33,929 nt of DNA from an uncultured Spirochaetales bacterium (GTDB lineage Bacteria > Spirochaetota > Spirochaetia > Sphaerochaetales > Sphaerochaetaceae). Positions 1 through 6,351 of this stretch are shown here, piece after piece (position 1 is the stretch's first letter; every line of letters begins with the position of its first letter). Made by a program: the position numbers and the translations under genes. The stretch covers positions 1-33,929 of the forward strand of contig CAKQRI010000021.1 in assembly GCA_934271365.1 (NCBI GenBank), given 5' to 3'. The notes under the pieces were generated by a model. It was given only the letters and a program-made list of their open reading frames with translations. It was not told the DNA's origin and made no database searches.

Positions 1-1
1 G

Positions 2-733
2 CATAATGAAGTCCGGCTTACTTCGAATGGAAAGCTTGTAGTCAAATACCTGAAACGGATGATTTCGCTTTCAAATAACATGCTTCAGGCCATTGAGGAT
101 GAAAAGACCAGAATAACATCTGTATCTGTTGGTATAACTCATACTGTTGAGAGCAGCACGATAATTGAGGCTATTGCAAAATATGCCTCTATGAATGATG
201 GCCTTTCTATGAAGATAATAGCAGACAGCGCAGAGAATCTTCAGAGAATGCTTAAGAACTTCGAGCTGGATTTTCTCATCATTGATGGAAGGATAGATGA
301 TGCAGGCGTGAACAATGTCCTTCTAGGCTCTGATTCCTTGGTTCTTGTTACTTCGCCTTCACATTCTCTTGCAAATAAGAATGTCGTCACAGTTGATGAG
401 CTCAAGAGGGAATCTCTTATACTCCGTCTTCCAGATTCAAATACAAGACAGCTTTTCAATAAGGCTCTGAGAAAGCAGAATATCTCGATTGATGCATTCA
501 ATGTAATTCTTGAGATTGATAATATTGCAACGATTAAGGATCTTGTAAGGCAGGATATGGGTGTTTCTGTACTAGCAAAGAGTGCCTGCATGGATGAGAT
601 AAGAAAAGGAAAGCTCTCTGTACTGAATATTGAGAATCTGAGCATGATCAGAGAGACGAATATCATATATTCCCGGGATTTTGAGCATCCTGAAGTTATA
701 CAGGGAGTTATCCAGACTTACAATGAGATGTGA
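2..733 (+). CDS. LysR-family transcriptional regulator, 5' end outside window
   Basis: The frame is open from base 2 with no stop upstream, so the gene starts beyond the left edge. What is visible begins at the end of the LysR winged-helix domain (LTSNGKLVVKYLKR, matching the usual LT.aG..l...a..i pattern). It continues as an effector-binding domain of about 200 residues: a SVSVGITHTVES strand, then a periplasmic-binding-like fold with DFLIIDG, LVLVTSPSHSLA and QDMGVSVLAKSA. LysR regulators bind an inducer in this domain and usually control a divergent neighbour, which would lie outside the window. The first in-window ATG (59) falls inside the conserved region and is not the true start. Family assignment is fairly safe; the effector and targets are unknown. 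Confidence 0.8.
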   Translation, partial: HNEVRLTSNGKLVVKYLKRMISLSNNMLQAIEDEKTRITSVSVGITHTVESSTIIEAIAKYASMNDGLSMKIIADSAENLQRMLKNFELDFLIIDGRIDDAGVNNVLLGSDSLVLVTSPSHSLANKNVVTVDELKRESLILRLPDSNTRQLFNKALRKQNISIDAFNVILEIDNIATIKDLVRQDMGVSVLAKSACMDEIRKGKLSVLNIENLSMIRETNIIYSRDFEHPEVIQGVIQTYNEM

Positions 734-890
734 GAATTACTGCTATTCATCATGCTTTATACTTCATCACTGTCAAGGTGAGTATGATGAATGCCCTTAT
801 GGAAGGAAAGATGACTGGGGCTTTTCATCTTTTTCCTATAAGGGCAATGAGAAAGAGAGTGAAGAAGATGGCTCAGGCGATGCTCTCTGA
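723..890 (+). CDS. Possible small Cys-rich protein (55 aa), uncertain
   Basis: This short frame starts at an ATG 11 nt before the end of the LysR gene and runs to a TGA inside the 3' end of the convergent membrane-protein gene. The product begins MRCENYCYSSCF and has Cys at positions 3, 7, 11, 17 and 24, then an aromatic and acidic tail. The Cys pattern looks like a small metal- or disulfide-stabilised protein, and the codons (GAT, GAA, TAT, AGA) resemble those of neighbouring genes. Against it, there is no good Shine-Dalgarno (GGGAG lies about 15 nt upstream), and the second half coincides with a long inverted repeat that could be a terminator. I do not recognise the family. Confidence 0.33.
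   Translation: MRCENYCYSSCFILHHCQGEYDECPYGRKDDWGFSSFSYKGNEKESEEDGSGDAL
792..846. terminator. Long imperfect hairpin between convergent genes
   Basis: Arms at about 792-814 and 825-846 (TGCCCTTAT...AAAGATGA against TCATCTTT...ATAAGGGCA) can pair over roughly 21 bp with a few mismatches and a 10-nt loop (CTGGGGCTTT). It lies between the LysR gene and the convergent membrane-protein gene, where a terminator would be expected, but neither side has a strong T-run. It may be a bidirectional terminator or an RNA-processing structure, or it may be part of the small ORF at 723-890. Confidence 0.45.
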
Positions 891-2141
891 CTGCTTTCTG
901 ATTCTTATCTTCTTCTCTATTGTGGCAGAGAGGATCTCTTTTCTCACAGTCCTCCGGATTTCCTTTGCTATAGGAACTTCTGAGGGCTTGTTTTTTTTGC
1001 CAGAATACAGTGTTCTGTCTATATCATCAGCAGCAATGCGTAACTCTGGCCTGTTGTATTCAGTAGCTAGACGCATAGCAAAATCATAATAGCATTCACC
1101 ATCTTTTTTGCATCTGTCTGTTCGTCTGAGCTTTCTTTCAAGCCATAGCGCAAGTCCTATTGAATTGTTCTTGTTTCTGTGGATGAAGCTCTGGAGCTTT
1201 ATCATGCGTTTTATAGATGCAGCTGCATTTGAAAGAGCCTTCAGAAATGGCATTGAGCTTATTTTCGTGACATTGCGGCCTTTTTCCTTCCCGTTATGAC
1301 GTACTTTAACTTTTCTAAGTACAAGTACAAGTATTATCAAAGCAATCAGAGTCATAATGCCGATGATTATAAGCTTGAATGTGTTGTCGCTTATTGTGCT
1401 TGTAAGGACATCTGGATTCCTGTACTTATTATCAGATGCATTCGGGATATAGCTATTATTAAGAACTGGAGGAAACTTAGGTATAAGAGAGAACAGCCAG
1501 TCAAAGAACCTATAGAATAGATATCCTATTGCCATTATGAGATTGCCAAGATATATAGCACCATCTCCGAGTATTGATGCATAGTGCGATAGCAGTAGAA
1601 CAAGACCCGATGTCGCTATCATTATTGCAATTGTCGATGGCCTCAGCTTCTTTATACCGCCAGCCCTCTCGGTAATCAAGGCAAAGAGTGAAGTGATTAT
1701 TCCGGAAAGCTGAATGAAGATCACAGACTTATCAAGAGTCTCATAGAAAGAGCTATAGCAGAAGATTACAAGGAATGATATCAAGGTGAAGTCAAATAGC
1801 CTCAGAATTGAATAATCCCCCGGATCTTTTATCGAATCCTTGATTGCATTTGCTGTGAAAGCAGTGAAGAGCGGTATAGATATAAGCCGTTCGATTATAG
1901 ATAGTTCTCTGGCTGTTATTATGAATAGGATTGTAGCTATTACAAAGAAAATGGAATCAAAGCCCAGAAGCATCGAAAGAGAACGCTCTTTCCTCAGATA
2001 TAGCTTGTTGAGGATTGAAACAAGCGGAGCATATAGCATAAGTATAGCTGTGGAAAGTGCGCTTGGCTCTAGGAAAAGACTTAGGAGAGATACCGCTATT
2101 GTGCTTGTTGCATACTCTTTAAGAATTGTTACAATCATCAT
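873..2141 (-). CDS. Multi-pass membrane protein, third gene of MoxR-DUF58 operon
   Basis: The product (422 aa) has several hydrophobic segments in residues 10-210, a polar loop (about 222-254), a further membrane helix at 256-275 (KLIIIGIMTLIALIILVLVL) and a basic tail of about 145 residues. This is the build of the membrane proteins, often DUF4129-like or transglutaminase-linked, that accompany MoxR and DUF58 genes. I see no transglutaminase Cys-His-Asp motif, and the DUF4129 resemblance is only positional. The ATG overlaps the DUF58 stop (ATGA), so translation is probably coupled. CAGGAGGAT lies 2 nt from the first ATG and 5 nt from the next one, so the second Met (2138) may be the real start. 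The molecular role is unknown. Confidence 0.75.
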   Translation of the reverse strand: MMIVTILKEYATSTIAVSLLSLFLEPSALSTAILMLYAPLVSILNKLYLRKERSLSMLLGFDSIFFVIATILFIITARELSIIERLISIPLFTAFTANAIKDSIKDPGDYSILRLFDFTLISFLVIFCYSSFYETLDKSVIFIQLSGIITSLFALITERAGGIKKLRPSTIAIMIATSGLVLLLSHYASILGDGAIYLGNLIMAIGYLFYRFFDWLFSLIPKFPPVLNNSYIPNASDNKYRNPDVLTSTISDNTFKLIIIGIMTLIALIILVLVLRKVKVRHNGKEKGRNVTKISSMPFLKALSNAAASIKRMIKLQSFIHRNKNNSIGLALWLERKLRRTDRCKKDGECYYDFAMRLATEYNRPELRIAADDIDRTLYSGKKNKPSEVPIAKEIRRTVRKEILSATIEKKIRIRKQSESIA

Positions 2142-3397
2142 ATCCTCCTGAGATTCTCTAGAAACAGAGAGCGGAAAGGAATCTGCTCCTCATCTTCTGC
2201 TTCATAGAGCACTGTGAGATTGTCTTCTCTGAAAGCTGAGATGAAGTTCTGCTTCTTTATATCAGAAGAATGTGCTGATATGTAGAAGAAATGCCCGCAT
2301 TTTTCTTTTGTCTGTATTATTGCATCCTCTGGAAATACAGTCTGCTGCTGGAGTATCTTTGCCCCTCCATCCTCAATTTTCTCTTCAAGTGGCTCATATG
2401 CGGCGAGAGAAGTTAGGAATGCTCCGATTCCATCCTGTGGCATTATAGTCATTCCCTTGCTATATCTGCTGTCTGGAAGAGTGAGATATGTATGCATTCC
2501 TGCATTCTCTAATGCGAGAAGACTGGATGCAAGGATTGAGATAGCACTTTCCATCTCCTCTTTCATGCCAGAAGTGCCGGAGAAGCTCTCTCCATCAAAT
2601 ATTATATGAATGCTCTTTGGCTCAATTTCTTCATAGATGTTCACTTTCATCTTCTCGCCCCTTGCAAGAAGCCTCCAGTTGATATACTTAGCTCCATCTC
2701 CTTCCTGATAATCCCTGACAGATCTCATTACTGTAACATCTTCAATCATTCCCTTTGGACCTGCAGATGAATTCCATAGGTTTTTCTGGAATACAGATGT
2801 ATCAACAGAGACAATCTCTGGATAAACAACGATGTCGCTTCCATTCACTGTTATATTTGACTCTGATAATCCAAAGCCATCTCCTGTTGATAGATACCAT
2901 GAAGATGCGTGGCTTATACCTCGTCTCATAGCCTCCAGTGAGACAGAGAAGCTCTTTTCTTCATACCAGAGCAGCTTTCCGAGTCTCTCTTCGCCTATTG
3001 ATGATGAACAGAGTCCAGCTGATGCAAGTTCTGCGGCCTCCGAGTTTGATGTCGCTTTCCTATGTTGAGAAAGGAGAGATTCATTTATAGAGAATGGAAT
3101 CATGAGCTTGATCCATGGTACGGGTATGAATTTATCATTCTTGATCCTGACCTCAGCTGTTATTTTTTCGCCAGGAAAGATTGCTGTGCTTTTTGTAGTG
3201 ACTGTGCAATCCAGAGACCGACCTGCAGCTCCTGACCAGATTCTTGCAATGAAAGAGAAGAAGAATAGGGTAGCCATTATTACAGACAGCACACCATTCC
3301 CATAAAATGCAGTGGTTATGCATAGCAGAAATGTCGCTAATAATGCTGGAATCGATACGAAGAAGCTCGATTTTACCAGGGAATGCTTACTTCTCAT
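2138..3397 (-). CDS. DUF58 domain protein (MoxR-associated)
   Basis: The product (419 aa) has two N-terminal membrane segments (about residues 10-55), a beta-rich region and the DUF58 signature at about 225-250: R-S-V-R-D-Y then Q-E-G-D, I-N-W and L-A-R, followed by a beta strand ending in IIFDGE. DUF58 proteins are nearly always encoded beside MoxR AAA+ ATPases. They share a vWA-like fold and are thought to be clients or partners of that chaperone in envelope functions. The start overlaps the MoxR gene by 11 nt, and the only purine-rich site (AAGGAG) is about 16 nt upstream inside moxR, so translation is probably coupled to it. The stop overlaps the next gene by 4 nt. Confidence 0.88.
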   Translation of the reverse strand: MRSKHSLVKSSFFVSIPALLATFLLCITTAFYGNGVLSVIMATLFFFSFIARIWSGAAGRSLDCTVTTKSTAIFPGEKITAEVRIKNDKFIPVPWIKLMIPFSINESLLSQHRKATSNSEAAELASAGLCSSSIGEERLGKLLWYEEKSFSVSLEAMRRGISHASSWYLSTGDGFGLSESNITVNGSDIVVYPEIVSVDTSVFQKNLWNSSAGPKGMIEDVTVMRSVRDYQEGDGAKYINWRLLARGEKMKVNIYEEIEPKSIHIIFDGESFSGTSGMKEEMESAISILASSLLALENAGMHTYLTLPDSRYSKGMTIMPQDGIGAFLTSLAAYEPLEEKIEDGGAKILQQQTVFPEDAIIQTKEKCGHFFYISAHSSDIKKQNFISAFREDNLTVLYEAEDEEQIPFRSLFLENLRRI

Positions 3398-4343
3398 AGT
3401 CGATGCTGGAAAGCTCCTTGATATCTGTGCTGCTTAGAATATCGTCAATTACGCCTTTTACAGTGACACCAGAATAATGAGATGTAGATGTCAGAAGCAG
3501 CCTGTGAGAGAGCACATCATAGATAATATCCTGAACGTCAGATGGTGTGACATAATCACGGCCATTCATCAGAGCCCAGACTTTTGATGCCTGGAAAAGT
3601 GATCTGCTAGCTCTAGGGCTTCCGCCGGCTTTGAGCCTATGATCGCATCTTGTTGCATTTACAAGTGCAACTATGTAATTCTCAATAGCCTTTGATGTAT
3701 GTACCATCTGGCACTTCTTCTGAAGGTCAGAAAGCTCTTCTGCATTTGTTATTGCATTTATCTTCTCAAAAGGTGTCTTTATTCCGACTCTTCTGAGCAT
3801 CTCTGCCTCATCTTCAGGCTCTGGGTAGCCAATAGACAGAGAGATAAGAAATCTGTCCATCTGTGCAACAGGAAGTGCGAATGTGCTTTCGCTCTCTACA
3901 GGATTCTGTGTTGCTAGTACGATAAATGGCTGAGGAAGCTCAAAGCGCTCACCATCAATAGTAATCTGTTGCTCTTCCATTGCTTCCAGAAGTGCAGACT
4001 GTGTTCTAGGAATAGCTCTGTTTATTTCATCTGCAAGCAGGATATTGGTCATTATAGGGCCTTTCCGGAGCTCGAATTCACCGCTTTTCTGGTTGTATAT
4101 CTTCATTCCGAGGATATCACTAGGAAGCAGGTCTGATACAAACTGGATTCTTGTGAAATCAAGTCCAGCTGCAAGGGAGATTGCCTTTGACAGGGTAGTC
4201 TTTCCACATCCAGGAAGGTCTGAGAAGAGGACATTGCCTCCAGCAAGCAGTGCCATTATTACTTTTCTTATGCACTCGCTTTTACCAATGATTACCTTCT
4301 CTGTTTCTGCTAGTAGCTTATCTGAAAATTCCTTTACTTCCAT
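3387..4343 (-). CDS. MoxR-family AAA+ ATPase
   Basis: The product (318 aa, normal for MoxR) has a Walker A motif at about 43-49 (LPGCGKT), Walker B with the MoxR-typical LLADEINRA at 102-110, and sensor/arginine motifs further on (ATQNPVE, QMDRFL). MoxR ATPases act as chaperones that remodel or insert metal into vWA or DUF58 partners, and the DUF58 gene follows directly. GGAGG lies 11 nt before the ATG, and a good promoter precedes it, so this is the first gene of a three-gene operon (moxR - DUF58 - membrane protein). The general family is clear; the physiological client is not. Confidence 0.93.
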   Translation of the reverse strand: MEVKEFSDKLLAETEKVIIGKSECIRKVIMALLAGGNVLFSDLPGCGKTTLSKAISLAAGLDFTRIQFVSDLLPSDILGMKIYNQKSGEFELRKGPIMTNILLADEINRAIPRTQSALLEAMEEQQITIDGERFELPQPFIVLATQNPVESESTFALPVAQMDRFLISLSIGYPEPEDEAEMLRRVGIKTPFEKINAITNAEELSDLQKKCQMVHTSKAIENYIVALVNATRCDHRLKAGGSPRASRSLFQASKVWALMNGRDYVTPSDVQDIIYDVLSHRLLLTSTSHYSGVTVKGVIDDILSSTDIKELSSIDYEK

Positions 4344-4367
4344 TTTTTATTATTCCTCCAAAAGATA

Positions 4368-4396
4368 AGTATACTCTCTGTGGTGATTAACCACAA
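4368..4396 (-). promoter_or_regulatory. Promoter of moxR operon with palindrome in spacer
   Basis: On the minus strand, TTGTGG (4396-4391) and TATACT (4373-4368) are separated by 17 nt, giving a transcript start near 4361. The perfect inverted repeat GTGGT-TAATC-ACCAC (4394-4380) covers the -35 and upstream half of the spacer. A repressor bound there would block RNA polymerase, so it is a candidate operator. The promoter starts immediately after the stop codon of the upstream nuclease gene. Confidence 0.55.
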
Positions 4397-5392
4397 TCAG
4401 ATAAGCCCTATCTCCTTTGCCAGTTTCGTCGTACCTGTATAAGCAAATATTGATTTTTTCAGCTCGTAGAATAAGTTCTTCATTATAATCAGAATCTCTG
4501 CAGCCTTATCATTTTTAGGAGCTACATATTCAACATCAGCTGTCTCTCCAGTCGGTGTGAAGGCTCTGAGTGACCATTTTGATAAGTCATAAGTGCTTTC
4601 TATCAGTTCCTCCTGATCATCAGGAAGCCTAGGATAGAAATCAAGTCCTGTTATCTCTTCGACATCATCAACGCTCATAGCAAAAGATGATAAAGGCTCA
4701 GAAGAGGCCTCATTTGGAAGAACAAATCCTATTGCCTTTATTTCAGGCTCAGTATAATCAAGCACTACTTTATAGTATCTTTTTGGAACTGCAACTTTAT
4801 TCTTTCCTATTGTCTCATATGGACCATCTGTTAAAACAGGGCCTGTAACTACGTAAATAGACTGGTTATCATAAGCCATTGTCCTGACAGCTGCTTCTAG
4901 GTCTGCCCATATCCCTCTATTGAAGCCAGGAACCTGAGGGGACATGTTCGATAGGAAGAAAGTATCACTCATAGCTTCTGCTGACCACTTGAAATCTGCA
5001 GCAGGCGCCATATGGCCTCTGTCATATCCAGACTTTCTGTAGTCTGCCAGAGTTGCAGAGCCTGTGATTACGGAAGGATCTTCCTTGAATGAATCCTCTC
5101 TTTCTCCACCGCCAAGCACTTCTTCTCTTGTGAGCTCATATGCGACCCAGCTTGGCTGTTCTGCTTCTTCATTGTAAGATAGCGTATAGCCTGTATGCTT
5201 TATAATCTGCTCTCCCGGAATCTCTGCCGGGAGCTCAAGGTTCTCGATTGTGCCATCTGCTCTGAGCTGTTCATCGCTTTCTTTTGGTGTGATGAAGCAT
5301 AGTGCAATGAAAAGCATGAGCAGTACTGCCAGAATGATTATTATATTTCTAAGTGCATGTCGTTTCTTCTTAGTCATTTTCTTTTTTCCCAT
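4397..5392 (-). CDS. Membrane-anchored DNA/RNA non-specific endonuclease (NucA type)
   Basis: The product (331 aa) is a beta-beta-alpha-metal nuclease. DRGH is at 124-127 (catalytic His127) within YDRGHMAPAADFKWS, followed by FLSNMSPQVPGFNRGIWADLE, which carries the Asn and Glu residues typical of the family. A lysine-rich N-terminus followed by a membrane helix (about 16-34) suggests anchoring with the nuclease domain outside the cytoplasm. I chose the ATG at 5392 because AGGAGGAG lies 5 nt upstream; an in-frame ATG 24 nt earlier has no such site. It overlaps the protease gene before it by 23 nt. Likely roles are extracellular nucleic-acid scavenging or DNA processing during uptake; which one is inference. 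Confidence 0.9.
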   Translation of the reverse strand: MGKKKMTKKKRHALRNIIIILAVLLMLFIALCFITPKESDEQLRADGTIENLELPAEIPGEQIIKHTGYTLSYNEEAEQPSWVAYELTREEVLGGGEREDSFKEDPSVITGSATLADYRKSGYDRGHMAPAADFKWSAEAMSDTFFLSNMSPQVPGFNRGIWADLEAAVRTMAYDNQSIYVVTGPVLTDGPYETIGKNKVAVPKRYYKVVLDYTEPEIKAIGFVLPNEASSEPLSSFAMSVDDVEEITGLDFYPRLPDDQEELIESTYDLSKWSLRAFTPTGETADVEYVAPKNDKAAEILIIMKNLFYELKKSIFAYTGTTKLAKEIGLI

Positions 5393-6272
5393 TTGTTCTC
5401 CTCCTGAAATAACCATGTTTTTTCAGTGCATATGCAAAAGCAAAGCAGGCTCCATATATTACTATAGCCTTGAAAAGCAGAAAGATAGATGAAGATGCAG
5501 CTTCATCTATGAAAATGGCTTTTGTTGGCATTGCACTTCCTCTGTAGTTGACAATCAGAGCACAGTAGATGTTATTTGCCGCGTGCATTGCAATCGGCAT
5601 CTCAAATCCATCTGTGTAAAGAGCAAGAGCCATGGCAGCTGCACCCCAAAGAAAATAGTATATGATAGCGATGATACCGCTTCTGCTTTTCACGACTTCA
5701 GGGTTTCCTAAGTGAGGAATAAGGAAAAGGAACCCTGATACGATTGAGATAGGAAGTCCTTCTTTTTGGCTTTTAGGCAGATTATTATGATAGACTAGCC
5801 GAGCCGGAAGTGCACGGAAAAAAAGCTCTTCTGCTGCTGCCTGCATAGGTGTCAGTAGGAGGACGGGAATAATATATATAAGCTTCTCTTTTATGGGTGA
5901 TGGATCAATGTGTATCGTCCTGAACGATAAGAGAGAGAATATCTCCAGAATCAATATATATAGGATGAATGTATATATTGTGATTATATTGTCTGGTTTC
6001 CTGTTGTTACCTGCAACCAGTTCTGTAGCTTTTGTCTTAAGAAGGTATTTAGATCCGAGAATCAGTGCTAGAAACATCAGAACATAAGGAATATGCCGGA
6101 ATAGAAACTCTGTGAGGCCTATCCATTTATCATCTCCAAGTGCTGGAATCAGTGTGAGGACCAGTGCTAGCAGAGGTCCGATATTCATCCAGCATACTAA
6201 TGTAAGCAGAACTGTTATGAATGCCATCAGAGGAGAGAATTCATTTGGATTATTCTGTTTTTCTCTATCCAT
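5370..6272 (-). CDS. CPBP-family intramembrane metalloprotease
   Basis: The product (300 aa) has about seven or eight hydrophobic segments and the CAAX/CPBP (Abi) motifs. EELFFR is at 148-153, His187 lies in FLIPHLGNPE, and His230 with Asn233/234 lies in MHAANN. These form the glutamate/histidine metal site of the family. Members process prenylated or membrane-bound peptides, or take part in bacteriocin immunity; no bacteriocin gene is visible here. It is the first of a two-gene run with the nuclease. No convincing Shine-Dalgarno precedes the ATG (only AAAGG, 1 nt away). It is divergent from addB, with 76 bp between them. Confidence 0.85.
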   Translation of the reverse strand: MDREKQNNPNEFSPLMAFITVLLTLVCWMNIGPLLALVLTLIPALGDDKWIGLTEFLFRHIPYVLMFLALILGSKYLLKTKATELVAGNNRKPDNIITIYTFILYILILEIFSLLSFRTIHIDPSPIKEKLIYIIPVLLLTPMQAAAEELFFRALPARLVYHNNLPKSQKEGLPISIVSGFLFLIPHLGNPEVVKSRSGIIAIIYYFLWGAAAMALALYTDGFEMPIAMHAANNIYCALIVNYRGSAMPTKAIFIDEAASSSIFLLFKAIVIYGACFAFAYALKKHGYFRRRTNGKKEND

Positions 6273-6336
6273 GCCTTTGACGTTAGCATTTACATCTTTT
6301 GTTGAAAAGCCCTTTTTGGTTTATTGTTTTTTGGGC

Positions 6337-6351
6337 TAGACTAAAAGCATG
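6337..6351 (+). promoter_or_regulatory. -10-like element abutting addB start (possible leaderless mRNA)
   Basis: TAGACT (6337-6342) is followed by six bases and then the ATG, so transcription starting 7 nt after the hexamer would begin on the start codon. No Shine-Dalgarno is present. The -35 region (TTTTTG around 6313-6318) is weak, so this is a tentative call. Confidence 0.35.

Noticed and set aside
730..1089. 119-aa plus-strand frame (MRITAIHH...)
   Set aside because: Most of it lies antisense to the well-supported membrane-protein gene at 873-2141; composition looks like a shadow frame.
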